Origin: Narthecium ossifragum
Lineage: Eukaryota > Streptophyta > Magnoliopsida > Dioscoreales > Nartheciaceae
DNA: 64,000 bases
Reading direction: 5' to 3'
NCBI GenBank assembly: GCA_963920575.1
Contig: OY986963.1
Span: forward strand, 1,712,896-1,776,895
A program made the position numbers and the translations under genes. Below, piece after piece: positions 1 through 12,664 of this stretch; position 1 is the stretch's first letter, and every line of letters begins with the position of its first letter. The notes beneath the pieces are model-generated. The model worked only from the letters and a program-made list of their open reading frames with translations, was not told where the DNA came from and searched no databases.

Positions 1-328
1 ATTTTCAACTCATAGAAAAAATAGTTCTTTTATTCCATTTATGCAACCCACTACAATAAGAAATAAATATATGAACTAAATTCAACAAAAATTTAAATTT
101 AGTTTATAAAATAAAAGAAAGGAAAAAAGTTATCTAATGTCTAGTAGTACTATCCTAATAGTATAACACAACATATATGTTATCCCGCTATATATTAACT
201 TCTTTATACCTCCATCAACATATTTTTAATCGACTCGCATTAGATATTATCAATTAACATATTACTTCCTACCTATGCGCCTTATAAATCAGATATGTAT
301 AATGATCATACATACCATTATACTCCGT

Positions 329-359
<31 letters not shown>

Positions 360-634
360 GAAATAAGTATCTTATAATATAATATATATTACTTATATAT
401 TATATAAATGGAGTGGGTTTATATATACTGGTACATGCCCCATGTGTATATCGGATTTGCCCCATTTATTTTGACCCATCATATTAACCAGTAAGCACCC
501 CATTGGGACACCCCGGACGGGTCGGGTTCAATGGTTCGCCATTTACCCATCCCATTGTCATTCCTGATTGTTATCAGGTTAGGAGCCCAGTCTATAGTTA
601 GCATTCACCTAATGGGGCTAATTATATGAGATGC
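1..634. other. AT-rich intergenic DNA
   Basis: No gene is visible. A (TA)n microsatellite lies at about 329-354. The right part (about 440-600) is less AT-rich and could be an old repeat, but I see no terminal structure. It ends at the target-site duplication of the LINE tail. Confidence 0.6.
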
Positions 635-1010
635 AACATATAATATCAAAGAACGGTGGTTTGTTGGGCACTGGAGTGAGCTAAAGAGAGGAATGAGCAA
701 CGCATCATCGTTGAGTCCGACGACAAAGAGGTGGTGGAGGTTTTGAATGGCTGATGCATCTGGCCTAGGGAAGAAGAGGAGCTTATGAGGCTCGTTTGGA
801 GATTACATATGGAGTTTGAATATGTGTTAATTACTCATATACCTAGATGTGTAAATGAAAAGGCCGATGGGATCGTCAAGTGGTGCTGGCTTGTCGGCAC
901 CAGCTTTGTCTGGCGGGCTGAAGAAGGGCTTGATGCCCTATCTCATGTTATGTAAATAACCATAGTTTTTGAGCGCAGCTCATAAAAAAAAAACATATAA
1001 TATCAAAGAA
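635..1010 (+). mobile_element. 5'-truncated LINE tail with 19-bp target-site duplication
   Basis: The insert (654-991) is flanked by two identical copies of aacatataatatcaaagaa at 635-653 and 992-1010. Just before the right copy is a run of ten or more A. The body encodes the C-terminal end of a LINE RNase H domain: a frame ending in a TAA at about 953 contains HIPRCVNEKADGIVKWCW, the usual IPR...AD..A signature of plant L1-type elements. Everything upstream of RNase H is missing, as expected for incomplete target-primed reverse transcription. It lies about 340 bp upstream of the PLATZ start codon. Confidence 0.9.
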
Positions 1011-1346
1011 GAAGTGGCCTAATTATAAACAAGTTGGCCATAGCCATAGCCATGGGAAAGTTCCTTGCGAGCGACGCATCGTAGGCTCCGGCTCGGTGTG
1101 AGGCTCGGCAGCGCACACTTTGAGCGGATAAGAACGACCGAGCTCATCACACCTCCCTTAGTCCTCTCTCTCTCTCTCTTCCTCTCTTTCTCTCTCCACC
1201 ACTAACCCCTTCTCCTTAGTTCTAAGAGCCCTCTTCTCTTCTACAATACCGCCATAGAAGAGCCGCCTCTCTGGTGTTAAGAATTTGGAGCAAAGATAGA
1301 GAAGCCACTGTTTGCCAAGCTGGCGATCGACCACGAGTCCCCATTC
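1011..1346 (+). promoter_or_regulatory. Proximal promoter and 5' leader of the PLATZ gene
   Basis: This stretch separates the LINE tail from the PLATZ start codon. It holds a CT-rich tract at about 1162-1198, a common feature of plant 5' leaders. No TATA box stands out, and the transcription start cannot be placed from sequence alone. Confidence 0.4.
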
Positions 1347-2867
1347 ATGGAGCTCAAGCCCAAGAACAGGAGAATCATGGTGAGTGAGTTGGGTTCTTTC
1401 TTCTTTTCTTTTCTTTTCTTTCTGGTTTTGGTTTTTGGTTTGGTGCTGTTGAGATTGGATTCTTATTGTATTTTGGTGGTGAGTGGAATAGGGAGGAGGA
1501 GGGCCGGCGGAGGAGGACAATCGTTGGCCGCCCTGGCTGAAGCCGCTGCTGGCGACGAGCTTCTTTGTGCAATGCAAGCACCACGCTGACTCGCATAAGA
1601 GCGAGTGCAACATGTACTGCCTTGACTGCATGAATGGAGCTCTCTGCTCGCTGTGCCTCGCCTACCATCGTGATCACCATGCCATTCAGGTATCTCTTCC
1701 TCCTCCTCCTCCTCTGTTCTATTATGTCTTCTATCTCATTTCAGCATTTGTACTTAAATTTGACCGGTTTTGTCATCTGGGTATCTTTTTTTTTGGAGGA
1801 TTAGATGATGGGTTTTGTTTCTTTTATGATTTGGTGGTTCGGATATCTATTTCTCTCTCCGTGTTCAAATAAGCAGTTTAAAAGAGCTTACTCCATCTGG
1901 ACATGGTCTTTCCATTTTGCAAGATTGAAACTTTGGTTATGCTGGATTTCCAATTTGGGTTTCTGTGTATCGTTTCTTCTACTAAAAGCTGCTACTTTTT
2001 TCTTTTGGGATTTATTGCTCTTTGCATCTATTTCCCCTGTTTTCCTTGTCTTGGCAATGGCGGCCGAACAAATTCGTTTTTTTGGCTTGGGTATGTAGGC
2101 CGTGTTCCCTCCCAGAAACAAATGTTGGGTTTATCTTCTTTCTTTCTCCCGATTAGGGTATCCGATTCTACTTTCCCCATTCATTTTGTTGCGAAATTTC
2201 TGGTCCTTGGCATATCGTTCTCTGTTTTTCGATTGATAAATGGTGGCTAGTCTTCTTCCTCCTTTCTCCCTACCAATGCAATCAATGGGCCATGTTTCTT
2301 ATCTTATTATTAATACTCCATTGTGCTGCAGATTAGAAGGTCATCCTACCACGATGTGATCAGGGTCTCTGAAATCCAGAAGGTGCTCGACATCACCGGC
2401 GTCCAGACATACATCATCAACAGCGCCCGGGTGGTGTTCCTCAACGAGCGCCCCCAGCCTAGGCCTGGAAAGGGGGTCACCAACACCTGCGAGGTCTGTG
2501 AGCGCAGCCTCCTCGACTCCTTCCGCTTCTGCTCCCTCGGCTGCAAGGTTCGCAATAAAACCCCATTCCCTCCTTAATGCTGATGAGTGATGATGATGGT
2601 CAAATTCTAAACTTCGTAATATTGGGTATTCTTCGTTAGATTGCCGGGACTTCCAATGGATGGAAGAAGAAGAAGAAGCGTGCGGAGATGGTGTCAGGGT
2701 CGGACTCCGAGGAGTCTTACATGAGCACGAGCCATGGCAGTGATAAGAGCAATCTTGTGCAGAGCTTCACCCCGTCGACCCCGCCGCCGATCAACCCCCG
2801 CAGCGCCAAGCGGCGGAAGGGCATTCCCCACAGAGCCCCCTTTGGCAGTCTCATTCTGGAGTTCTAA
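1347..2867 (+). CDS. PLATZ-family zinc-dependent DNA-binding protein
   Basis: Four exons, 1347-1379, 1492-1689, 2332-2547 and 2640-2867, join with all introns in phase 0 to give 224 residues. PLATZ proteins are plant-specific nuclear proteins that bind A/T-rich DNA and mostly repress transcription. The first zinc-binding segment has a CKHH site, [12 protein letters not shown] and HRDHH. The second is [19 protein letters not shown]. Between them lies the family core around [20 protein letters not shown]. The C-terminal part has a run of five lysines, serine-rich acidic sequence, and the family's closing block [14 protein letters not shown]. Exon 1 encodes only 11 residues ([11 protein letters not shown]). 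The ATG at 1377 is an alternative start, because many PLATZ proteins begin just before the glycine-rich segment encoded at the start of exon 2. Splice sites are canonical GT/AG. A 5'-truncated LINE sits just upstream. Confidence 0.95.
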
Positions 2868-5800
2868 TCTAGCCACGTTCTCCCATCAGCAACACCAGTC
2901 TAGAGAGTATACATACCCATATATATACATAGTCCTCATATATGGGAGAATGCCAAGAATGAATCATATACGTACGTACCCCTCTCACAGCACTCGGTGC
3001 TTCTCTCCAGTGTGACCGCCTGACCGGTGAACCATGTTCTAAGTTCATGTATACAGAGGTAGGCAGGCACAGAGAAGGAGAACTGCCGGTGGTGGAGAAT
3101 AATTTGGTTTGGAATGGGTCTAGCCATGGCTATAACTATAGGCATTATAGTTAGACATGGATCGATCGCTGTAGATGTGGATATAGCTACAGGTATAGGG
3201 TACAAGTTACAGTGAAGTGAAAGTATATGTTGAGGAGCTACACACTCAGTGCTCCTGATAGTTTTGTGTTAGATAATGATATATAGCCTTGTTTAAATGT
3301 AAATACCACGTCTCCTATAGTTTGATAGGAAAAGACAGATAAGAGTTAAGAGTCTTGTTGTGATAATAGTGATGGGTGGAACAATGGCAAAGGAGAGATG
3401 AACATATGTGTGTGTAGATGCATGGTGTGAAGGTAATAAAACAAGCTCCTTTGCCCATCCTGTGGTGGCTATGATCGAATAATTTGTTTCCTTTCCTTTC
3501 TGGGTGAAGTGTGTCTTTATAGGAGGCACTGTTGGGGCGGCGGACTGCCGTCACCGGCCCTGACCCACCGGGAACCGGTGTCACAGTCGCTGGTCAGCCC
3601 CGGGCCCAGTCGACGCCGGCCTTCTTGGGCAGTCCGCGTGGGCCGGGTTGGCGTAGAGGAGCCGCTAACCTGAGGGCTTACATATGTGGCATACTGGCAT
3701 TGAGCGGTCGCTCCAGCCTCCCTTCCTGACTCTTTCTCCGAAAGCGATGCGGATCTCGTCACGAATTCACTGATATTTCCATGGATTGCTATTATATACA
3801 TACATTGGCTTTAATTGCAGTGATTAGAATTTAGAAGGCTATACGTTGTTCGTGTCAGCCATCCCCACTGAATACAGGAAAAGTTAGAAAAAGTAGCAGC
3901 TCGTGGAGGAGAAGAGAGGAAAGCAAATGGCCTCATCTTCCCCAGTTTTGCACACTGGTGGCATGAGCACATCCCGCAACTTTACACCCCCCCATGAGTG
4001 GAACGGCATGCATGGCCGCGCATGGCCCGTGGATCTCACTCATCATACATTTCCTACTTCACTCTCACGTGTTGGCTTTGGTGATTCCTATAGAAAGAGA
4101 GATAAAAGCCTACTTAAAAAAGGGGGACTCGCACTATCTTGGTTTATAGATAAATTAAAAGATTATTGTTTGGTGTATTCTTTTATTCTTTATATATAGA
4201 TGTGAATGTTTCATCACCTGTATATATATTGTATACGTGGATCCGTGTATATGTTTTACGAATGCTAACGTCTCGTTTGACACGGGGTTAACCTTATTCC
4301 GGATTAAGTGACTTTATTTTAGATTTTGATAATAACTTTATAATGATTAATTAAAATAAGAAAAAAATAGGGTGAAAAATGAGAATAATTTTGTAATGAT
4401 TACTTGGAATAAGAGAAATGGTGTTTGGGGTTAAGGGGCAGAATAAGTTATGGATTCGGAAATGTTTTGAAATATTTCCCTTCTTAATTTGGGTTAAGGT
4501 TATTTTCAAAATTTATTTTCAAAATTTATTTTCGTGCTGGACGATAAATTTATTTATAACATGTATTTTCTGTCACCTCACACAACCAACTATTATATGG
4601 CACGTCAGATTGACTAGTCTTATGATGTATACTCACACATATAGTATCATATTGTATAGAGTGATTAGACATCCAAACAATGTCATGAGCATATGTCCAT
4701 GTCGTGTACTGTCATATGGCTTATCTTATCTAGTGATATATATCTAAACAATTTAAAGCGTTGGAATTCCATTCAACTCTCCGGCCACTTGCATTATAAA
4801 GAGGTCAGGCAGGTCGCCCTAAGCCATATTGTCATCTAGTTGCTAATTAACCCTCATTAAGAAATAAAACAAACATGAAAGGAGGCTTCTTGTCCGGGGG
4901 AGTGGGCCATGCTCGCCACCTCCTCACCTCCTCTGTTTCGATTCGTCGACATCTTCCCGACGCGTGTCGTCCTCCCGTTCCATCGCCGGCTTCCTTTGTT
5001 GCCGGGCGGAGATAAATGGCTCGTGCTGAGTCCGTGATTATGTCTAAAAATCTAAGCTTTGTTGCAGGCTCAAAGTACTATAGATACGTCAACAGGATGC
5101 TGAAAGTGACCTGGGTCCAATTTGTACTTGGTCTTCCACAAATGGTGGTGGTGGTGGGGCATGGTTTTGGCGAGCAACTTGGATCTCTTTTCTCTCCTCC
5201 GTGCAAGCTAAAGGAAGGGTGATTGATGAGGTGGGTGGGTGGAGGTTGATCGATGAGCACCAATGGATTGGAGGAGTAAAGCTTGGAGGCCATGGATGTC
5301 ATGTTGTATGGAAATCCAAGTGGTTAACAGTGACATCCCCACTTATCTCTCTCCTTCTCTTGTTGCGGGGCCACCTTCTTTTTTGTCTCTTGATTAGATA
5401 GATAGGATGGCATGTAGGCAAAAAGGAACTTGAGGAGGAAATAATGGAAGAGAGGAAATTATGTGGAAGGTATCATCTATCATGGCTAAGTGGGAGGGCC
5501 CCCCTTCTTCTTCTCTTTGCCAATAACTCACCTTGGCTACATGATTAGCATGGAGATACCGTAGAACTAAAATGGCATGCACTTGTGAAGATGTATTATT
5601 TTTGGTTAGTTTCTTTAGCGTTTCCTTTGGTCCCTCTCCCTCTTCTTTTTTCCATTGGATGTCCAATAGGAAAGTATGTGCCAAACTCTTTATCTCTTTA
5701 TGGGATAGGGGACCGAGTACTTTGGAAGAGTTCCCAGTAGTGTCCTCGTTTTTAATGAGTTATTTGATCAGCCAACACATGACACACTACAGCATCCAAT

Positions 5801-7264
5801 ACTGCTCACCTTGGTTTTGATCGATGCTTTCTTCTGAGTTTCTTTGCCGAAGTGAAGGAGCTTCCTGCGTGGTTTCTCCGTGGCAAATATCTGGGACTTG
5901 AATTTGGTTGCTATGGAGGATAAAGAGTACTGTTGATCTTCTAATTAATGAATGAATATAAAAAGGACATGATCTAATCTAAACTAGTTTGAAAATGAGT
6001 GAAGTTGAGGAGTAATTGAAACCAAAACTTCTTTTATAATGGGGTCCTCTGTCCAAAGTTCTTAGAGGCACTGGAAACATTTTGGCAGAATTGTCGCAAG
6101 TCCTGGTCAGCTAAAATACATGTGTGTCAGCCTGTCTCTAAACCAGCTTGCAGGGCCATTTGGGCTGGGCTTTCTCATACTTGAGAGAATAAGCCCAGCA
6201 ATCTCTTCTTTGGGCTTTATGCACTCACACAAACTACATTCTTTGCTCCGCCGGTACTAATTTTCAGAACTAGATTTCATGTAAGATATATTAATTAATA
6301 CTGGGATAGATTCATCCATATCTTCCAAGAAGGTATACATGTACATCTTATGAGCTAGACATCTAATTATCCCTTGCAATGATAGCAATATCAACTTGCT
6401 TTTAAAGAATCAATGAATAGATTATTCTCCGGATAATCCGCATTCCCAACTTTAAGAATCTCTTCCTTGCTTTCTTCCACTTGGAACTCATCCTTTTCCC
6501 CCAAAAAGGTATTTTTCTTATGCTGAAATCCTTGCTTTACAACAAATGACCTTCTTTACACACTTTAAATTAACTTTCTCCACCGTGGTAATCTTATCCA
6601 CGTATTTCCGCTACACAATCTTTATTCTGTTCCCACTAAACCCTCCTGACCAGAGTGATCTTTATCTAGAACAAACACTAAATCTCAAACAATTCCAATG
6701 TTGGAATTTTCTTAATTGGATTTCCATTAATTATTAATTAATTTTGGTTTTATTAAAATCTGGTTGAATACAAATTCCAATGAGATAGACTCGTTAAGTC
6801 CATTATTGTTAAGTAATTAAATTAATAGGTTTGAGCACACCGCGTTATGTTGAAAATAGGAGAAAGAGAGTAAGACCTAATAGGAGAAGGAGAAGAAGAC
6901 CCAGAGCTCCGATGCAGTTTTTAGTTTCTCTAGAGATCATTCATGACGATCAACACCTAATAGGAGAAGGAAAGGGAGACCTAGAGCTCCGACGCACTTT
7001 CTAGTTTCTCTATGGATCATTTATGGTGATCAACACATGTATGATTTACTTTTAATTATAATATTATAATATTCATATACGAGATACTAGAAATTAATGC
7101 TACATCCAAGACATGGACTTTGCTCACCGCCAAATAGGCTTACTTCTGTTTTTTTTTTATAAAAAAATTAACAAAAAAAAGAAAGACGAAAAGGAGAAAA
7201 ATTTCCTTCTAGTAATTATCACACCTACAAACACCAATACATACATATATTAGCTAGCTTGTTG
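2868..7264. other. Intergenic DNA, 4.4 kb
   Basis: No gene is supported. At 4270-4440 a sequence beginning cgtttgacacggggttaacc resembles one end of a MITE, but I cannot pair it with a second end. At 3530-3720 there is an isolated GC-rich patch. An 80-bp direct tandem duplication lies at about 6876-7035. The rest is AT-rich and without long open frames. Confidence 0.6.
6876..7035. repeat. 80-bp tandem duplication, two diverged copies
   Basis: Two head-to-tail copies begin with cctaataggagaagg at 6876 and 6956 and continue through a shared pagination of blocks such as agagctccga and tagtttctct. The copies differ by scattered substitutions, so the duplication is not recent. No coding potential is seen. 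Confidence 0.8.
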
Positions 7265-8188
7265 TCAAGTGTAGCCTTGTTGATACTTGCGAAAGAGCTC
7301 GTCGGTCTTGGCAGCTCGGAAGGCAAAGCAGCCTGTCAGGTAGACTCCGATGAGGGCCACCAAGGTTAGCAGCAGGATGAGGTCGGCCCTGCGCCACTCC
7401 TTCTCGAGGTTGGCGAGCAGGCCGGCCTTGCAGGACGAGCACGAGTAGCACAGCACCGTCTGCTCGTTGCTCCACAGCACGCAGTCTACGTCGCCCGCTG
7501 TGTTGATCGGGCTAATCCAATACGTTGGGTTCACGAACGTGTAGCCGCACTGCGTCGGTGGCTTGCAGCACCCTGACTGCAAGCACAGCAACGAGTGATT
7601 ACAAAATTAGGAAATTAAGAACACGAGAACCTATCATTAATTCCTCACTCTTAATCAATGGGGAAATTGACGAACCAATTCATTTACCTCTAAGGGACTG
7701 AGCCTCGCATAGAAGAAGTCTTGCGCCAATCGGTACGTCTGGTTGAGTTCAGAGCACGTCTCGGTCGTGCCGAGACACGCCTTGATCTGATTCCACTTGT
7801 AGGACCTGTCAACCCTCTGCCGCAGCCACCCGGAGTAGTCCTCGAGCCGGTACTCCAAGAAAGCCCGGCTGGGCTCGACGTGACCACCACCGCCGGTGTT
7901 GGTGACGACGTAGATGAACGCCACGAGGCTCGCCAGTAGGATGATGAGTACGAGCATGGCGACGAGGTAGAAGAGCAGGAGCCATGGGATGCGCCAGAAC
8001 GCACCGACGAAGCCTGCAAGGCCGACGAGGAGTACCAACACGCCTAGGATTATGACCGGCCATTGAAGAAGCTGCATGCACGAGTTGTCCGTCTGCATGG
8101 AGAGCCAGATGCCGGCGGCGATGACCGGAATGGAGAGAAGCATGGCGATGAAGTTGATCGTGCCGATGAAGGTATTGCTGAGAGCCAT
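7265..8188 (-). CDS. Tetraspanin (plant TET8-like)
   Basis: Two exons on the minus strand, 8188-7688 and 7576-7265, join in phase 0 to give 270 residues, the usual plant tetraspanin size. Tetraspanins organise membrane microdomains at the plasma membrane and on extracellular vesicles. Three hydrophobic segments lie at about residues 7-30, 41-66 and 71-96, and a fourth near the C-terminus around LILLLTLVALIGVYLTGCFA. The large extracellular loop carries the plant-specific motif GCCKPP right after the exon junction, followed by CYSCSSCKAG. The first loop-side block EDYSGWLR is also typical. The short cytosolic tail ends KYQQGYT. The intron (7577-7687, 111 bp) sits just before GCCKPP. Assignment to the TET8/TET9 group rests on overall resemblance; which Arabidopsis member is closest is uncertain. 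Confidence 0.93.
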
Positions 8189-9011
8189 TTCGGAACGGAT
8201 TGAGATCGATCAGTGAATCATAGATGAGTCATGGATTTAGTTTTCATATTTTTTGGTTCAGAACAAAAGTACGTGAGAGAATAACTTGGCGATGCTGGTT
8301 TGCTCTCTGGCGGGGACTTCCTTGGATGGTTAATTAGCTGTAGTAAAAGCAAAGGAATAAATTCTTTTGCTTTCGAGTTGTAAGGCTTATTTCTGTTAGC
8401 TTTTAATTTATTGACCTCTTTAATAAAGTGACCAAAATCGTGATTAACCAAATATATTTTTTTTTCGCATCCATTACAATAACATAATTTGGTAGTCAAT
8501 CTACAAATAAAACGAATAATACTTCGTAAATATTTCAAAAAATATTTACATTTTTGGAGCTGTTAAAAATTAAGTAATTGTCATAATTTCTTAATTAAAT
8601 TACAATAGTGGTACTTTAGAAAGTTATTCTAATTTATTAATTTTTTTTTGAAAAATGTATATTTTTTGGCTGGAAAGTTAGCGTAGAGAAAGATGAAACT
8701 AGAGAGCGGTCGGATTACAGCTACAAATAAAAGAAAGAATTATCTGTCAGAAAAGATATACCATAAGGAAGCAACTCTCATGGAAATAACTATAAAACTA
8801 TTTTGATATATATGAAAACCTTATCCTAGAAATCATTTTAGTACTACTTAATAACAGTGAAAAAGAAAGGATCTTTAGAAAACACCTCATCACTGCCTTA
8901 TCCAATTCCAAACTCTCTTGAAACTCTCCAGAAGGCAATTCTGAAAAATTTCACCTGTAATAATACTCCCCCCACGGCCACCCTTCTTTCCGTTCCAAAG
9001 CGTCCGCCACA
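8189..9011. other. Divergent intergenic region between tetraspanin and cpRNP genes
   Basis: The two genes are transcribed away from each other, so this 823-bp stretch must hold both promoters. It is AT-rich with poly(T) at about 8641-8650. No further gene is seen. No clear TATA box could be assigned to either gene. Confidence 0.5.
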
Positions 9012-11455
9012 ATGGCCACCGCTGCCGTCACTCCTCTCCTCTTCTCTCCTAACCCTAAACCCTACTCTCCGGCCATAAAACCCCACCTCGCCCTTTATAC
9101 CCTTCACCTTTCATCCAGTCTCCAATCCTCTCCGTCTCCTCTGTTGACCCTTCTATGGGGACGGAGGACCACCCGCTTCGCATCGTGGTCCACGGTGCCG
9201 GATGTCGCGGTGGTGGAGGAGGAGGAGGAGGTGGAGGTGGGAACCCTAGAAGGAGGGGGTGAGGAGAAGGATGAGGAGGAAAAGGGTGAGGAGAACCGGC
9301 GGAAGCTCTACGTGGCGAACTTGCCCTTTAACTTCTCCGCCCCAGACATCCAGAAACTCTTCGGCGAGTGCGGTACTGTCAAAGACGTGGAGGTGACCTC
9401 ACACTCACGAAAAATAACTCCTTTTGGTAACGATTTTAAATTTTGTTGCTTGGTTTCAGATAATTAAGCAGAATGGTGGGAAGAGCAGGGGCTTCGCATT
9501 CGTCACGATGGCTTCCGGAGATGAGGCTTTCGCCGTCATCGAGAAGTTTGATTCTTATGTAAGAGACTTCTTGGGTTCGTTTTTCTTTGTTTCTTTTTAT
9601 GCTTATTGGGTTCTTGGATTGCGTTAATAGTTAAATGGGTAGTTCGTCGAGATTTCAAGACGTTCTTGATGGATTTGGTGGAGAGCATTTCAAGATTGTC
9701 TCTTTCAAGTTCTGCAGGAATTGATGGGAAGGATTATAAGGGTGGAATTCTCCAAGAGCTTCAGAAAACCAGCTCCTCCGCCTCTACCAGGTACCAATAA
9801 GGGAGAAACACGGCACAAGATTTATGCAGGGAATATTGCTTGGAAAGCGAGGTCAGCTGATCTCAAGGCCTTCTTCTCGGAGAAATTTAATCCTGTGGCT
9901 ACAAGGGTGGTCTTTGATAGCCCATCAGGAAGATCTGCTGGGTATGGTTTTATTTCTTTCGCTACACAAGAAGAAGCAGAGGCTGCTGCTACTGAGATGG
10001 ATGGGAAGGTGAAAATTGCATTCCATTTCTGTTGTTATTGTATTAACATATAGGTTATACTTTTAATACATGACATTCTTACAATGCCAACTTTTCTACC
10101 AGTCTAGGTTCGAAGTTCTTTTCATGCTTCTAGTTTTTGCAAACCTGTGCTTCGGTTGGATCAATTTCTGTGTTTCTAATGTGAATTGCACTAATTGATA
10201 TGCATCCAACAGTGTTATTTCTGTCACTAGCATTACTGTGATGCCATGTATGATTAACAGAAACAAAACAGTTTGATACTAGGACCACTTTCCAATATCT
10301 CTCAAGAAAAGGCCAGCGTATTTAGTTGCCAGGCCTGTGCATGGTCAAATTCTGTAGATGGACCTGTAGTGGACAACTTATGAATTTGGCCTTTGTTTGC
10401 AGTGTGGATACACGAGATTGCTTGCTTCAAGGTTTTTTCATAACTGAGCTCAAAGTAAGGTTGTATACTTGTATTATCACAAATGAGCCACTAAATTGCA
10501 TTGAAATGTATGCCACATCTTTATGTGTATAAGCTAGAGCAGAACGAGAATTGGATCTACAAGATCACTTGATGACGTACGCGTAAAATTTGTTGTATTT
10601 ACTTAAAGTGCTCCAAGATATGAAGCAGAAACACAGGTTTGGAATCTGTTTGAAACCATTAGCAATCCCTTCCTCACATTCTATTTAAGAGATCTGCTTT
10701 AAATATCCACCTTCACTCACTTGTCCTTGTTACTATAGGTTGCTAGTTTTTCCTATAGCAATAAGGGTGCTTTGTTGCAAAAGAATTAAAGAAGGCATTC
10801 AGACTCAATGAGGGGTTTCTGCTCTATTTCGTGAATAGAATCTTGTTAAAAACTTCACATATGCAAGGCATAGTGGACATACTTATTTGGCTTTCATGAC
10901 AATCATGAGGACATAAACGTAGCTCTAGAATCTTCATTGTGCTTGTAATGGTACACGCACCAAAACCAATTTCAAGCACAGAGCTCAAATTCTTGTAAGA
11001 AAATATATACTAGAGAGAAGCTTGTAAAAACTGATTGGCCTCTTGTATGGTCTTTGACGTCCCTCCTTTCCCTTTCCTGGAACTTTGTTGACTAAATTTC
11101 ATCAGTTCCATTATGGATTTGCTAGCATAGCATGGTTTTAATAAGGGGAGCTTAGAGCCGAAGAAGCTGAAAATGCATTCATGCACTCCGCAAGCTTCTA
11201 AAAACTGTAGCTGGCTGATCTATTGCTTGTAGCAACAAAGTTTTTCTTGACCAATGCAAGTGGTTTTGTTAGCGATTTTGGCACATTGTTGAATTCATTA
11301 GAAGAAAGTGATAATGAAAAGCTTACCCAGTCTTTTCTCTGCAGGAATTAATGGGCAGGCCACTTCGGTTGAGAATAAGTCAGAAGAAGGATGATGAATC
11401 TGGGGGCGAAAGTGAAAAGAGTGATGATATCGAAGGTGAATCGGAAGAGTCTTAG
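9012..11455 (+). CDS. Chloroplast two-RRM ribonucleoprotein (cpRNP-like)
   Basis: Four exons, 9012-9392, 9460-9558, 9718-10008 and 11345-11455, all joined in phase 0, give 293 residues. cpRNPs bind plastid transcripts and affect their stability and editing. The order is: a Ser/Pro-rich N-terminus like a plastid transit peptide; an acidic segment at about residues 65-95; RRM1 with RNP2 KLYVANLPF and RNP1 KSRGFAFVT; a short linker rich in proline; RRM2 with RNP2 KIYAGNIAW and RNP1 SAGYGFISF; and an acidic serine-rich tail. Exons 3 and 4 both begin with the same motif (ELMGRIIRV and ELMGRPLRL), each at the end of an RRM. The last intron is 1336 bp. The best family match is the 28-33 kDa chloroplast ribonucleoprotein group; the exact member is uncertain. 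Confidence 0.92.
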
Positions 11456-12664
11456 GACAGAGCACAGCTGCCACCTTCATCACATGATTTTGGTCCAAGT
11501 GAAAGACTGAAAAGTGCAAGTACCTATCAAACCATCATCTTGATACATAGAATAATGATAGGGACATGTTTGCGTTTTTTCCTAATGTCGTCTGTGATAA
11601 TATGGTCCATGATGCAACTATTTTCCTCCATTACTTTGTATCTTCTCACCCGTATTTCTCATCTTATGCTAACTCAGAAATTAATTTTAAGATTATATGA
11701 AATGCAGCATTTTGCTTACATGCCCTTTAAGTTTTTTACATGTTCCCAAGACATGGAGGTGTGAGCTATATGTTCTGATAAGTTCCTGGTCGATGTCCGT
11801 TCTGCAAATACTGCTTATATCTCTGCGAAAGTGAAAGTTCTGTAAGGATTGGAACAGACATCATTCAAACTTTCAAAACATCTTTGGACTCATCTAACAA
11901 AATTACACGAACTGGCTGCTGTTTTAGATATATGATTATGGCAGTTGTTCTTAGAGTTTTTTAGTGAAATAATAGACGGCATCATATGAAACCAAGGTGG
12001 AAGTCATCTGCATGAACGTAAGCAATAGATTCGAAATTTTATCTTCTTACAAATCTTAGTAGCTCATGTGTTACAGTCAATAAGTTAATTTCAGTTGATT
12101 ATTCCATCGAATTTGTTGTTTGTTTTCTAACATTTTTCTGCTTGGACTGAAGTCCAGCAGTTACTGTCCATTAGAAATTGTTTGATTAATTGCACGCATA
12201 ACCTTTGTTTTATTCTTGTTATAGAACCACTCATAAATCCTACTATTTAGCCTGGAGCTCACCAATTAACATATGTTTGGCTTTTGCAGTATCATATCCA
12301 ATTCAGGTGCTGTGCCGCCACAATGGCTGTCAAGGTATGTTTAGGCATGTACTTTACGGGCTTCGAAGAGAGAAAACCCATGTGGCTTTTGGAAGAGGGT
12401 ATTCACTGCAGAGGGTCCATTATTCTATGGTGAATTGTGGCACTTAATTTCCTTCACACTTTTTTGTAATGATATAGCTAACATGATATTTGGGATATGT
12501 TTTTATGCCAAATTTATTCTAAATTAACACACAGGAAAAGTAGACAATTGGAAGCTGATGGTTTTTCTGGCATCTACAGGTTAAAAATATTAAGCCAGAA
12601 GAGTGATAATTTTTGGCATTTATATATAACAGAATTCAAGATTATGCAGTAGAAGTAACGATTA
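11456..12664. other. Downstream region of the cpRNP gene
   Basis: This probably starts with the 3' UTR of the cpRNP gene. Several candidate AATAAA-like sites exist but none can be chosen. The longest open frames (around 12205-12447) do not resemble any protein I know and have no splice context. No gene is called. Confidence 0.5.

Noticed and set aside
12205..12447. Possible extra exon downstream of the cpRNP gene
   Set aside because: The RRM protein already ends with a normal acidic tail and stop at 11455; the frame shows no relation to RRM proteins.
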